A stretch of 64,000 nucleotides of DNA from Paenibacillus cellulositrophicus (GCF_009363095.1 NZ_CP045295.1:5361001-5425000), one strand, 5' to 3'. Counted from the stretch's first letter, positions 51,053 through 60,145 are shown. The notes: generated from the letters alone by a model not told the origin. Program-made: numbers and translations.

Positions 51053-51083
51053 ATCATTTTACAAAATGATAGAGAACTACAAT
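51053..51083 (+). promoter_or_regulatory. pstS promoter region with palindrome
   Basis: ATCATTTTACAAAATGAT (51053-51070) is a perfect inverted repeat, with TACAAT (51078-51083) as a possible -10 box and no good -35 box. TTTACA-like hexamers recur upstream (51040s and 51050s) with roughly 11-17 base spacing. PhoP control is plausible, but the direct-repeat pattern is not clean. Confidence 0.45.
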
Positions 51084-51145
51084 GAACTTGTCGGTAAACT
51101 TCATAGAGTTACACGGCAAACCAAAATGGGGGGAAACATTAGATT

Positions 51146-52087
51146 ATGAAATTCAAAAAACCGTTACTTATGTTTTGTACGTTGGTCCTGGTTCTTATGC
51201 TGGCTGCCTGCGGCAGCAAAAACGCGTCGGATAGCGGCAGCACTACGGGTTCGGGAACCGCAACTGAAGATAAACCGGCTGCAGAGGAAACGCTCAGCGG
51301 ATCCGTTCTGGCTGTAGGCTCCACAGCACTCCAACCGCTCGTAGAGCAAGTCGCACAAAAGTTCATGGGTGAATCCCAATACTCTAAAATCCAAGTTCAA
51401 GTGCAAGGCGGCGGCAGCGGCACCGGCCTGACTCAAGTTTCCGGCGGCCAAGCCAACATCGGCAACTCCGACGTATTTGCTGAAGAAAAGCTGGATGCAG
51501 ACAAAGCCAAAGAACTCGTTGACCATCAAGTCGCCGTTGTAGCCATGGCGGCTGTAACGAATCCTGACGCAGGCGTAGACAGCCTGACGAAGCAGCAGCT
51601 GGTTGATATTTTCACAGGTAAAGTGACGAACTGGAAAGACGTTGGCGGCAAGGATGAAAAGATCGTTATCGTCAACCGTCCTGCAAGCTCCGGTACCCGC
51701 GCAACGTTTGAAAAATATGCACTCGGAACGAAGACGGAAGACCTGCAAGGTTCGATCCAAGAGGATTCTTCCGGTACGGTGAAAAAGATCATTTCCGAAA
51801 CGCCAGGTGCCATCGGATACCTCGCTCTGTCCTACCTGGACGACAAAGTGAAAACTCTGAAATATGACGGTGTGGAAGCAACGGAAGAGAACGTAGCCTC
51901 CGGTAAATACCCAGTATGGGCTTACGAGCACATGTACACCAAAGGTGAGCCTGCTCCGGAAGTGAAGGCGTTCCTGGACTACATGACTTCGGATGCTGTG
52001 CAAAACGGCGACGTGGTCGAGCTCGGATACATTCCGGCTTCCAAAATGGAAGTGAAACGCGACAAGGACGGCAACATCACGAAATAA
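51146..52087 (+). CDS. pstS: Phosphate ABC transporter substrate-binding lipoprotein PstS
   Basis: A 313-aa phosphate-binding protein. Lipobox LAAC with Cys22. The binding loops GSTALQPLVEQVAQKF, GGGSGTGLTQVSGGQANIGNSD and NRPASSGTRATFEKYAL are those of PstS. It captures Pi outside the membrane for PstCA. It heads pstSCAB; a GGGGGG-rich SD precedes the ATG. A 94-base gap to pstC allows extra control. Confidence 0.95.
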   Translation: MKFKKPLLMFCTLVLVLMLAACGSKNASDSGSTTGSGTATEDKPAAEETLSGSVLAVGSTALQPLVEQVAQKFMGESQYSKIQVQVQGGGSGTGLTQVSGGQANIGNSDVFAEEKLDADKAKELVDHQVAVVAMAAVTNPDAGVDSLTKQQLVDIFTGKVTNWKDVGGKDEKIVIVNRPASSGTRATFEKYALGTKTEDLQGSIQEDSSGTVKKIISETPGAIGYLALSYLDDKVKTLKYDGVEATEENVASGKYPVWAYEHMYTKGEPAPEVKAFLDYMTSDAVQNGDVVELGYIPASKMEVKRDKDGNITK

Positions 52088-52181
52088 CATCCTTGAGCTC
52101 TCATGAAACACTGAATATGTACGACAAGAGGCGGAGAGACCAACTTCTGCCTCTATTTTCACTTTAGAAAGAAGGACAACG

Positions 52182-53120
52182 ATGAAAGCTATAGATGAAA
52201 GGCCTGTAGGCATCGCTGACAACCCCCGTCCCGGACGGTTTAAAAAACATCATATGGAAGATTTTGCGGGACGCAGCTATACGACGATTTGCGCGATTCT
52301 GCTGATCGTCATTATTTTGTCCATCGTTTATTTTGTCGCCTCCAAAGGACTGGCGACTTTCTTCAAAGACGGCGTCAGCTTCAGCGAGTTTCTGTTCGGC
52401 TCCAAATGGGATCCGGACGGCAACCATGGCGAGCCGCAGTTCGGCGTCATGCCGTTTATTTTCGGCTCATTCGCGACGTCGATTCTGGCGGCGGTCATCG
52501 CCAGCCCGCTCAGCATTTGCGCATCGCTGTTCATGACGGAAATCGTACCGGGCTGGGGCAAAAAGCTGCTGCAGCCGGTCATTGAGCTGCTTGCCGGAAT
52601 TCCGTCCGTCGTATACGGATTTGTCGGCCTGACGGTCATCGTTCCGGCCTTGCGCGACATGTTTCCCGGTCAGGGGATCGGGATCGCCGCGGGCTCGATC
52701 GTGCTGTCGGTCATGATCCTGCCGACGATTACAAGTATCGGTACCGACGCCTTGTCCTCGCTGCCGCGGGGCCTCAAGGAGTCTTCGTACGCACTCGGCG
52801 CAACGCGCTGGCAAACCATCTACAGAGTTATTCTGCCAACCGTGCTTCCTTCTATTCTGACCGGGGTGGTCCTCGGCATGGCCCGCGCCTTCGGGGAAGC
52901 GCTGGCGGTACAGATGGTCATCGGGAATGCGCCGCATATTCCGCGGTCGCTGTTCGAATCCGCCTCAACGCTGACCAGCGTCATTACGCTGGATATGGGC
53001 AACACCGTCATGGGCACCGCGCACAGTAACGCGCTGTGGAGCATGGCGCTCGCACTCATGTTCATGACCTTTATCTTCGTCGTTATCGTTCGCCTGCTCG
53101 AAAGGAGAAATCGGATTTGA
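52182..53120 (+). CDS. pstC: Phosphate ABC transporter permease PstC
   Basis: A 312-aa membrane protein with six segments. PstC features: FGVMPFIFGSFATSILAAVIASPLSICASLFMTEI, LLAGIPSVVYGFVGLTVIVPALRDMF, and the EAA loop LPRGLKESSYALGATRWQTIYRVILPTVLPSI. AAGGAC precedes the ATG. The TTG start of pstA overlaps its stop (TTGA). Confidence 0.95.
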   Translation: MKAIDERPVGIADNPRPGRFKKHHMEDFAGRSYTTICAILLIVIILSIVYFVASKGLATFFKDGVSFSEFLFGSKWDPDGNHGEPQFGVMPFIFGSFATSILAAVIASPLSICASLFMTEIVPGWGKKLLQPVIELLAGIPSVVYGFVGLTVIVPALRDMFPGQGIGIAAGSIVLSVMILPTITSIGTDALSSLPRGLKESSYALGATRWQTIYRVILPTVLPSILTGVVLGMARAFGEALAVQMVIGNAPHIPRSLFESASTLTSVITLDMGNTVMGTAHSNALWSMALALMFMTFIFVVIVRLLERRNRI

Positions 53121-54013
53121 AAGCTAAAGCCGCTGACAAAATTGCAACAGCCATTATTGTGGTGTTTTCCTTATTCATCGTGGCGGTTCTGCTCGGACTG
53201 CTCGGATTTATTCTTTACCGGGGCCTCAGCCACATCAGCTGGCACTTCCTGACTTCAGTGCCCCAAACGATCCGGGAGGGCGGCGGCATCGGTCCGCAGC
53301 TGTTTAACTCCTTGTTCCTGCTGGTACTGACGCTTATTATTACAATTCCGCTAGGCCTGGGTGCCGGCATCTATATGGCCGAGTACGCCAAGCCGGGTAA
53401 AATCACCGGAGCGATCCGCCTCGTCGTCGAGGTGCTGTCCTCGTTTCCGTCCATCGTCGTCGGCTTGTTCGGTCTGCTCTTGATCGTCAACACGTTCGGT
53501 TTTGGTTTTTCGCTCTTCTCAGGCGCGCTGGTGCTGACGATCTTTAATCTGCCGCTCATGGTCCGCATCACGGAGCAGGCGTTCCGCAGCGTACCGAAGG
53601 AGCAGAAGGAAGCGGGACTTGCGCTCGGATTATCGAAATGGAAAATCATCACGTCCGTGCTGTTTCCCGTCGCCCTGCCGAGCATCGTGACCGGCACGGT
53701 TCTGGCGGCAGGACGTGTATTCGGGGAAGCGGCGGCGCTCCTGTTTACCGCAGGGATGTCCACGCCGCGTCTTGATTTTACCAACTGGAACCCGCTGAGC
53801 CCGACGTCGCCGATCAATCCGTTCCGACCGGCGGAAACGCTGGCTGTGCATATCTGGAAAATCAACAGTGAGGGCATTGCGCCCGATGCCGCGGAAATTG
53901 CCGCCGGCGCTTCGGCGGTGCTCGTGATCCTCGTGCTTGTCTTCAACCTGTTTGCCCGCTGGTTCGGCAACCTGCTCTACAAGATCATGACGGCATCCAA
54001 ACGAATGGGATAG
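53117..54013 (+). CDS. pstA: Phosphate ABC transporter permease PstA
   Basis: A 298-aa membrane protein with six segments: LFNSLFLLVLTLIITIPLGLGAGIYMAEYAKPGKITGAIRLVVEVLSSFPSIVVGLFGLLLIV is PstA-specific, and the EAA loop is VPKEQKEAGLALGLSKWKIITSVLFPVALPSIVTG. The frame is open to 53036 inside pstC. AAAGGAGAAATCGGAT before the TTG at 53117 fixes the start, overlapping the pstC stop. Confidence 0.93.
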   Translation: MKAKAADKIATAIIVVFSLFIVAVLLGLLGFILYRGLSHISWHFLTSVPQTIREGGGIGPQLFNSLFLLVLTLIITIPLGLGAGIYMAEYAKPGKITGAIRLVVEVLSSFPSIVVGLFGLLLIVNTFGFGFSLFSGALVLTIFNLPLMVRITEQAFRSVPKEQKEAGLALGLSKWKIITSVLFPVALPSIVTGTVLAAGRVFGEAAALLFTAGMSTPRLDFTNWNPLSPTSPINPFRPAETLAVHIWKINSEGIAPDAAEIAAGASAVLVILVLVFNLFARWFGNLLYKIMTASKRMG

Positions 54014-54024
54014 GAGAAATGAGC

Positions 54025-54789
54025 ATGCAACAATCATCGACTACATTCCGTACTGAAAACCTGAGCGTGTTTTACGGGGCGTACGAAGCCGTGAAGAACA
54101 TCAGCCTGACCTTCCCGGACAAGAGCGTTACCGCGCTCATCGGCCCGTCGGGCTGCGGGAAATCGACGTTTCTGCGGTCCCTGAACCGAATGAACGACGA
54201 GATTTCCCAGGCCGTGATTAAGGGGAAGATCTGGATCGGCGGGGAGGACATCAACGATCCTTCCACCGACGTCATTCAGCTGCGGCAAAAAATCGGAATG
54301 GTATGGCAGAAGCCGAATCCATTTTATAAATCCATTTACGAAAATATCGCTTTTGGACCGAAGTACCATGGCGTGAAAAATAAAAAAGAGCTCGACCAGA
54401 TCGTCGAGTCCAGCCTGCGCAAAGCGGCGCTGTGGGACGAAGTGAAGGACCGCCTGAAGCAGTCCGCCTTGTCGCTCTCGGGCGGCCAGCAGCAGCGCTT
54501 GTGCATTGCGCGCGCCTTGTCGGTTAACCCGGGGATTCTGCTCCTCGATGAGCCGGCGTCGGCCCTCGATCCGGTTTCGACCTCCAAGGTCGAGGAACTG
54601 ATCGTCGAGCTCAAGAAAGAGCTGAGCATCGTCATCGTGACGCACAACATGCAGCAGGCCGCACGGATTTCCGATTATACGGCGTATTTCTACCTTGGCA
54701 CGCTGATGGAGCATAACGATACCGAAGTTATTTTCACCAACCCGGCCAATGCCATGACCCAGGAGTATATCTCCGGACGGTTTGGATGA
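54025..54789 (+). CDS. pstB: Phosphate ABC transporter ATP-binding protein PstB
   Basis: A 254-aa ATPase. Walker A GPSGCGKST (residues 40-48), then LRSLNRMNDEI, the PstB mark VWQKPNPFYKSIYENIAFGPKYHG, signature LSGGQQQRLCIARAL, Walker B LLLDEPASALDP. Of two in-frame ATGs (54019 and 54025), AGGAG at 54012-54016 suits 54025. No phoU follows; the operon ends at a terminator. Confidence 0.95.
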   Translation: MQQSSTTFRTENLSVFYGAYEAVKNISLTFPDKSVTALIGPSGCGKSTFLRSLNRMNDEISQAVIKGKIWIGGEDINDPSTDVIQLRQKIGMVWQKPNPFYKSIYENIAFGPKYHGVKNKKELDQIVESSLRKAALWDEVKDRLKQSALSLSGGQQQRLCIARALSVNPGILLLDEPASALDPVSTSKVEELIVELKKELSIVIVTHNMQQAARISDYTAYFYLGTLMEHNDTEVIFTNPANAMTQEYISGRFG

Positions 54790-54811
54790 GCCGCCTTTTG
54801 TTTGCACAGCA

Positions 54812-54853
54812 AAAAGCCGTCTCCCCATCAAGAATGGGGGACGGCTTATTTAA
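54812..54853 (+). terminator. Terminator of pstSCAB
   Basis: AAGCCGTCTCCCCAT pairs with ATGGGGGACGGCTT, followed by A/T-rich sequence. Confidence 0.85.
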
Positions 54854-54854
54854 T

Positions 54855-55113
54855 TATATAAGTTATATTAAAGAATAGGATGAAAAGCAAGGGAGTAAAA
54901 CGATTCCGAAGAAGCGAAGCGGTCGCATTTGGCTTTCGGATTTCTGCTTTAAGTAGGATCAATCAAGAAATCCGAAAACAAGAGCGATCGTAGGAACTTT
55001 TTACGTACTTGCCCCTATCATCGATTTCAATAGTTCAACTTATACAATAAAGAGGGCTCCCCGCAAAGGATTTGAATCCATGTTGGAGCAAAAACTCCAC
55101 TTTGTTGGGAGGG
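54855..55113. other. Intergenic stretch with nested inverted repeats
   Basis: No gene. TATAAGTT near 54858 and AACTTATA near 55039 are inverted. Inside lies a perfect 12-bp pair TTTCGGATTTCT/AGAAATCCGAAA (about 54942-54953 and 54967-54978), flanked by CGGTCGC/GCGATCG. The right end (about 55094-55112, ACTCCACTTTGTTGGGAG) resembles ACTCCACTTCGTGGGGG near 4486 and probably forms the UspA terminator on the minus strand. A small repeat element is possible. Confidence 0.4.
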
Positions 55114-55536
55114 TTAGCGGACGATCATCACCGGACAGTGCGCATGCTGGACGACGCTGTGGCTGACGCTGCCGATCAGCATTTCCGACACAAGGCCCAT
55201 GCCCCGGCTGCCCATCACGATCAGGTCGGCCGACTCTTCCTTGGCCGTCTGGCAGATGACCTTGGCTGGATCGCCGGTTTTACTGACCGTGCGGAACGCG
55301 ACTCCCGTGCGGCTTGCTTCTTCGGTGGCCGGGGCGAGGATTTTTTCGCCTTCCTGGCGGATGTGCTCCTCCAGATCTACGCCTACCGGCGGTTCATTAA
55401 TAGAAACGGTCGGGTTGACGTGCAGGACCACGAGCTCGGGAGCGGTATTCAGGCTCTGCACAAGCGATACGGCGGAATCCAGCGCATGCCGGGCATGCTT
55501 GGATCCGTCGACGGGTACGAGAATACGTGAGTACAT
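55114..55536 (-). CDS. Universal stress protein (UspA family)
   Basis: A 140-aa single-domain Usp: YSRILVPVDGSKHARHALDSAVSLV and the ATP-binding GSRGMGLVSEMLIGSVSHSVVQHAHCPVMIVR (G-x2-G-x9-G-S). So it is of the nucleotide-binding type. AAGGAGG precedes the ATG. It lies 12 bases after the MFS stop on the same strand and forms the third gene of a MerR-MFS-UspA operon, an uncommon association. Confidence 0.92.
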   Translation of the reverse strand: MYSRILVPVDGSKHARHALDSAVSLVQSLNTAPELVVLHVNPTVSINEPPVGVDLEEHIRQEGEKILAPATEEASRTGVAFRTVSKTGDPAKVICQTAKEESADLIVMGSRGMGLVSEMLIGSVSHSVVQHAHCPVMIVR

Positions 55537-55548
55537 AGGTAAACCTCC

Positions 55549-56766
55549 TTAATGGCCTTCTGCCCGGTCAACATGGGCAAGCTTGCGGCGGGATACGAGC
55601 AGGGCGACGACGCCGAGGAAGACCATGACGGCACCAAAGTAGAACGGCGTCTCCGCATGGTACCACTCGGACAGCTTGCCGGCGAGCCATGGAGAAACGG
55701 CACCGCCGAGGAAGCGGACGAAGCTGTATGCCGCGGAAGCGACGGAACGCTCCACCGGAGCGGCCTGCATGACGGCCGTGGTGATCAGCGTGTTGTTGAT
55801 GCCCAGGAAGATCCCGGCCACGATGACGCAGACAATAACGGTTTGTGGCGAGTGATTATACGTGCCGATGCCCATAATGAGCAGCACGATCGTAAACAGC
55901 GTAAGCACCGCTGCAATGGACGACACGACGCTGAAGCGCTTCTGCAGCTTCGGAGCGACGAATACCGACGTGAAGGCAAGCAGAATGCCCCACCCGAAGA
56001 AGACATAACCCAGGCCGTGCTCATCCAGGTCCATGACGTACGGCGAGTACGCCATCAGGGTGAAGAAGCCGAAGTTATACAGGAATGCTGTAATTCCAAG
56101 GATCAGCAGCGCCGGATAGGACAGCGCCTTGAACGGGTCGGCCAGCGTGCTGGCTTTTTTCGGCTTGGGCACGTTCGGAAGCATAAACGTAACGAAAATA
56201 AATCCGATGGCCATCAGCACGGCCACGCCGAAGAACGGTCCGCGCCAGGAGATGGAGCCCAGCTCGCCGCCCAGCAGCGGTCCGACGGAAATCCCGAGAC
56301 CGAGCGCGGCTTCGTACAAAATGATCGCTCTGGCCGTCCCGGACGTGGACAGCCCGACGATCGCGGAGAGCGCAGTGGCGATGAAGAGGGCGTTGCCGAG
56401 TCCCCAGCCGCCGCGGAAACCGACGATGCCGCCGATGGAGTTCGACAGGCCGCCCAGCGCCGCGAAGATGACGATGAGCAGCATCCCGGTCAGCAGCGTC
56501 TTCTTGATGCCGATCCGGCTGGAAATGACGCCGGTAATCAGCATCGCTACGCCGGTTACCAGGTTGTAGCTCGTGAACAGGAGCGAAACCTGGCTCTTGG
56601 ATGCGTGCAGCTGCTCGGCGATGGCCGGCAGAATCGGGTCAACCAGGCCGAGGCCCATAAAGGAGATGATACAGGCAAAAGCGATCGCCCATACCGCCTT
56701 CGGCTGGGACAACAGCCCTCCTTGGCGCTGTTCCAGCTCAAGGGGCTGCGAAGCATTGGTTTTCAT
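55549..56766 (-). CDS. MFS transporter (ACDE/YceI-like drug exporter group)
   Basis: A 405-aa protein with about twelve segments: AVWAIAFACIISFMGLGLVDPILPAIAEQLHASKSQVSLLFTSYNLVTGVAMLITGVISSRIGIKKTLLTG includes motif A. Of the upstream in-frame ATGs, GGAGG fits the ATG at 56766 (11 bases). That SD overlaps a palindrome matching one at the operon promoter (see 56767-56780). Presumed efflux pump induced through the MerR regulator upstream. Followed closely by uspA. Confidence 0.88.
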   Translation of the reverse strand: MKTNASQPLELEQRQGGLLSQPKAVWAIAFACIISFMGLGLVDPILPAIAEQLHASKSQVSLLFTSYNLVTGVAMLITGVISSRIGIKKTLLTGMLLIVIFAALGGLSNSIGGIVGFRGGWGLGNALFIATALSAIVGLSTSGTARAIILYEAALGLGISVGPLLGGELGSISWRGPFFGVAVLMAIGFIFVTFMLPNVPKPKKASTLADPFKALSYPALLILGITAFLYNFGFFTLMAYSPYVMDLDEHGLGYVFFGWGILLAFTSVFVAPKLQKRFSVVSSIAAVLTLFTIVLLIMGIGTYNHSPQTVIVCVIVAGIFLGINNTLITTAVMQAAPVERSVASAAYSFVRFLGGAVSPWLAGKLSEWYHAETPFYFGAVMVFLGVVALLVSRRKLAHVDRAEGH

Positions 56767-56780
56767 AAGTAACATTACCT
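56767..56780. promoter_or_regulatory. Palindrome copy over the MFS ribosome-binding site
   Basis: On the + strand AAGTAACATTACCT; it shares the 11-base string GTAACATTACC with the site at 57345-57358. On the mRNA strand it lies between the SD and start codon of the MFS gene. Confidence 0.5.
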
Positions 56781-56873
56781 CCATTTTGATGAATCATGTA
56801 TTTTCAAGTTTTCATGAATCTCCACAACAAAAAAACGTCTGTCGACGTACTTGCATAGACACGTGCAGCGGCT

Positions 56874-57320
56874 TCAGCTTCCCTGGGAATCGGTTTCCTC
56901 GTCGAATTTGCGGATGAAATCATCCAGCCGCGTCTGCGTCTGTTCCAGCTCCTGCTGCATAAGGCGCATTTTATCCACTTTGGTGCGCAGCATCTGAAGC
57001 TGTTCTTCCAGCATCTCGCTCATATGGGTCAATTGCGGCCTCCGATGAGCCCGGCTGGTCATGTCATGGTAGGTCTGGTGGTGCAGCTTGTAAGCGTCCG
57101 ATACGGATAAGTACGAAACCAGCTCCTGCAGGCTGAATCCGAGAATTTCTTTGGCATTGACGATCTTCTTCAAGTACTCGATGTCCTCGCGGGTATAGAG
57201 GCGGGTGCCTCCTTCGCTCCGTTCAGGGGTCGGAAAAACGCCGATCTCTTCGTAGTAACGGATCGTTCGCTTCGTCAAGCCGCACTCTCGGGCGACATCG
57301 TCGATTTTATATTCATCCAT
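56874..57320 (-). CDS. MerR family transcriptional regulator
   Basis: A 148-aa MerR protein: YKIDDVARECGLTKRTIRYYEEIGVFPTPERSEGGTRLYTREDIEYLKKIVNAKEILGFSLQEL, then a long coiled coil (about 95-140, EMLEEQLQMLRTKVDKMRLMQQELEQTQTRLDDFIRKF). No effector domain and no Cys cluster, so the signal is unclear. It heads the MerR-MFS-UspA operon; a palindrome GGGTAA-CA-TTACCC lies between its -10 box and start. Confidence 0.9.
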   Translation of the reverse strand: MDEYKIDDVARECGLTKRTIRYYEEIGVFPTPERSEGGTRLYTREDIEYLKKIVNAKEILGFSLQELVSYLSVSDAYKLHHQTYHDMTSRAHRRPQLTHMSEMLEEQLQMLRTKVDKMRLMQQELEQTQTRLDDFIRKFDEETDSQGS

Positions 57321-57344
57321 TTCCTTCCTCCCTCAAAGATTCCC

Positions 57345-57358
57345 GGGTAACATTACCC
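57345..57358. promoter_or_regulatory. Operator palindrome at the start of the MerR-MFS-UspA operon
   Basis: GGGTAACATTACCC, a 14-base palindrome (two central mismatched bases) directly downstream of the -10 box at 57359-57364. Confidence 0.6.
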
Positions 57359-57392
57359 ATTGTAATCCTGACTAACGTTAACGTCAACGTTA
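57359..57392 (-). promoter_or_regulatory. Promoter of the MerR-MFS-UspA operon
   Basis: On the minus strand TTGACG (57387-57382), a 17-base spacer and TACAAT (57364-57359). The -35 region holds tandem hexamers AACGTT/AACGTC/AACGTT (about 57374-57392), resembling Mta-like MerR sites. Confidence 0.65.
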
Positions 57393-57687
57393 AATTTATG
57401 AAACGGAAAATATATTTCTTGCGTCCTATTTATCGTGGAATGCGGTTGTCGGCTTAGTATGCCCGGCATCCTCTGTTTATGTGCGGAATACGGCCGTGAT
57501 GGGGTGAAGGGCTTTTTTTATTGAACATTTCCTTATGTTTCACGGTCGAAAGGCATGGCTGTGCGTCGCGGAGTGCTCAGAGGGTGAGGGGGGAGAAGAG
57601 GGGCTGGTGCTTTATAGCGGGCATCTGGAACAGCGAAGGGAGAAGGGAGAGCTGGCCGTGTTGTGCGACGCCTGATTGTCTGTACAC
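57393..57687. other. Intergenic region without a recognised gene
   Basis: About 300 bases between the MerR promoter and the clpE terminator. Only short frames without good SDs are seen, and a T run near 57512 lacks a convincing stem. Confidence 0.5.
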
Positions 57688-57733
57688 ATAAAAAAGCTGT
57701 CCCATACCGCGTGGCGGTTAAGGGACAGCTTTC
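57688..57733 (-). terminator. Terminator of clpE
   Basis: AAGCTGTCCC (57694-57703) pairs with GGGACAGCTT (57722-57731); on the minus strand a T run follows (57694-57690). Confidence 0.9.
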
Positions 57734-57769
57734 TAAATTAAGGCTGATAAGTTGGCTATTCGGCGGACG

Positions 57770-59926
57770 TTAAGCGCGAACGACGCGAACCTGGTCTGCT
57801 TCCAGCTCGACACGAATCTCCTTAACGTCTTCGTCGTCCAGCAGCAAATCGGTGATGCCGTCTTCCACATGCTGCGAAATAACGCGGCGGAGCGGACGGG
57901 CACCAAAGGCCGGATCGTAGCCCAGTTCGGCCAGCTTGCGTTTCGCTTCGCCGGTCACGTCGAGGGAGATGCCGCGCTCCGACAGGGTAGCCGATACTTC
58001 GCTGAGCATATTGTCGACGATCGTTACGAGGTCTTCTTCCTTCAGCGAAGCAAACGGTACGATGCCGTCGAAGCGGTTCAGGAATTCAGGCCGGAAATAG
58101 CTGCCGAGCGAATCAAGAATCGAGCGGGTCTGCTCGGATTTGGCGGTGAAACCAACCATGATTTTCTTATCGGCGGCCGTGCCGGCGTTAGAAGTCATAA
58201 TGATCACCGTATCCTTGAAGCTTACCGTACGCCCTTGGCTGTCGGTCAGACGGCCGTCGTCCAGCACCTGCAGGAACATATGCTGCACGTCCGGATGCGC
58301 CTTCTCGATCTCGTCGAGCAGGATAATGCTGTACGGGTTGCGGCGTACGCGTTCCGTCAACTGGCCGGCTTCTTCATGGCCGACGTACCCTGGTGGCGAA
58401 CCGATCAGCTTGGAGACGGAGTGCCGCTCCATGTATTCGCTCATGTCGAGGCGAATCATCGAATCGGTGCTGCCGAACAGTTCTTCGGCCAGCGCCTTGG
58501 ACAATTCGGTCTTGCCGACACCGGTTGGACCGACGAACAGGAAGGACGCAATCGGCTTGGAGTCGCTGCGCAGTCCGGCGCGTCCGCGGCGAACGGCTTT
58601 GGCGACTTTGTCGACGGCTTCGCCCTGGCCGATGACGCGGCTTGCGAGGCGGGCGGCCAGATTTTTCATCTTGCCGCGCTCATCCGCCTGCAGCTTGCCG
58701 ACCGGGATGCCGGTTTTACGCTCGATGATGTTCTGGATGTCCTCGACGGTTACTTCGAGGACCTCGCCGACAGCGGCATTGCCGTTCAGACGCTGCTGCA
58801 GGTCGGCTTCCTCGTCACGCAGCTTGGCGGCGAGCTCGTAGTTTTCATCGCAGGCGGCCGCGTCTTTCTCGATTGTGATCTGTTCCAGACGGGCACGGGT
58901 CTCGTCCGCACTGCCGACCGGAGCCCGCAGATTCAGCTTGGCGCCCGATTCGTCGAGCAGGTCGATCGCTTTATCGGGCAGGAAGCGGTCCTGGATATAG
59001 CGGCTGGACAGACGTACGCACGCCTCAAGCGTTTCGTCCGGATAGCGTACGCCGTGGAACTGCTCGTATTTCGGACGCAGCCCTTTCAAAATTTCGATCG
59101 TTTCCTCGGCGGTCGGCTCGTCGACGGTCACCGGCTGGAAGCGGCGCTCCAGCGCAGCGTCTTTCTCGATCTGACGGTATTCCTTAAGCGTCGTGGCGCC
59201 GATAACCTGCAGCTCGCCCCGTGCCAGCACCGGCTTCAGGATATTGCCGGCGTCCATGGAGCCCTCCGCAGAGCCCGCGCCGACCAGCAGATGGATCTCG
59301 TCGATGAACAGCAGGACATTTTTACGCTGCTCCAGCTCGGCGATCAGCTGCTTGACCTTTTCTTCGAATTGTCCGCGAATGCCGGTTCCCGCTACGAGGG
59401 AGGCGACGTCGAGTGAATAGACTTCCTTGCTCCGGAGCTTCGCCGGTACGCTGCCCTCCGTAATGCGCAGCGCCAGCCCTTCGGCGATGGCCGTCTTGCC
59501 GACGCCCGGTTCGCCGATCAGCACCGGATTGTTTTTGTTCCGGCGGTTCAAAATTTCGATGACGCGGTCGATCTCCTCGTCGCGGCCGATGACGTTGTCG
59601 ATCTTGCCGCCGCGCGCCGCGTCGTTCAGATTGCGTCCGAGCTGATCCAGCAGACCGCCGCCGCGCCGTCCGCCCTCTTGAGCGGCTGCTCTCGGAGGCT
59701 GCTGCTCCGCGCCGGATACCGGCTGGCCGGATTGCATGAAGCCGCGGAACAAATCTTCCAGCGGAGAAGAATAGCTGCCGGAAGGACCAAAGCCGGCCGC
59801 AAACGGCACGCCGCCGTTTACTTTGGCATAGCAATCTTCGCAAAGAAACAATTTCTCGGATTTATGGTTGACAGTGAGGCTCAGACCTACGGTTGCCTGG
59901 TTATGATTACAATGTTGACAGCGCAT
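57770..59926 (-). CDS. clpE: ATP-dependent Clp protease ATP-binding subunit ClpE
   Basis: A 718-aa Hsp100 ATPase. The N-terminal zinc finger has Cys3, Cys6, Cys29 and Cys32, the mark of ClpE. D1 has Walker A GEPGVGKT (138-145) and Walker B LLFIDEIH. A short UVR-like linker lies at about 350-385 (ENYELAAKLRDEEADLQQRL). D2 has GPTGVGKT (466-473) and LLDEIEKAHPDV. It unfolds proteins for ClpP under heat stress. A perfect CtsR box lies in its promoter. No mcsAB or ctsR gene is adjacent. AAAGGGG precedes the ATG. Confidence 0.95.
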   Translation of the reverse strand: MRCQHCNHNQATVGLSLTVNHKSEKLFLCEDCYAKVNGGVPFAAGFGPSGSYSSPLEDLFRGFMQSGQPVSGAEQQPPRAAAQEGGRRGGGLLDQLGRNLNDAARGGKIDNVIGRDEEIDRVIEILNRRNKNNPVLIGEPGVGKTAIAEGLALRITEGSVPAKLRSKEVYSLDVASLVAGTGIRGQFEEKVKQLIAELEQRKNVLLFIDEIHLLVGAGSAEGSMDAGNILKPVLARGELQVIGATTLKEYRQIEKDAALERRFQPVTVDEPTAEETIEILKGLRPKYEQFHGVRYPDETLEACVRLSSRYIQDRFLPDKAIDLLDESGAKLNLRAPVGSADETRARLEQITIEKDAAACDENYELAAKLRDEEADLQQRLNGNAAVGEVLEVTVEDIQNIIERKTGIPVGKLQADERGKMKNLAARLASRVIGQGEAVDKVAKAVRRGRAGLRSDSKPIASFLFVGPTGVGKTELSKALAEELFGSTDSMIRLDMSEYMERHSVSKLIGSPPGYVGHEEAGQLTERVRRNPYSIILLDEIEKAHPDVQHMFLQVLDDGRLTDSQGRTVSFKDTVIIMTSNAGTAADKKIMVGFTAKSEQTRSILDSLGSYFRPEFLNRFDGIVPFASLKEEDLVTIVDNMLSEVSATLSERGISLDVTGEAKRKLAELGYDPAFGARPLRRVISQHVEDGITDLLLDDEDVKEIRVELEADQVRVVRA

Positions 59927-60145
59927 GAAGGCATGCCCCTTTCATTAGTTAATGGAATAATCAATCTTTGGATACTTCATCTGGATGTCCTAATCAGGAA
60001 AACGGCTGCCCGCGCCTTACGGGAGCAGGCCGCCGGAATAAAGGGATAAAAGTCAGAACTTCCGTCAGGACAAAGACGGCTGCACCGAAAGTCAAACTCC
60101 TAAAGAGGTTGTTCAAGCAATACAAGTTTGATCTATTGCTCTGAC

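Noticed and set aside
51001..51083. Canonical PhoP box before pstS
   Set aside because: TTTACA-like hexamers are present but not in a clean 11-base direct-repeat register, so it is kept only as a possibility.
55552..56772. 406-codon forward frame over the MFS gene
   Set aside because: Its translation is rich in Asp/Glu/Arg/Gln/Gly, as expected opposite a hydrophobic membrane protein gene; no SD.
57752..59416. 554-codon forward frame over clpE
   Set aside because: Antisense shadow; clpE is complete with both Walker sites, CtsR box and promoter.
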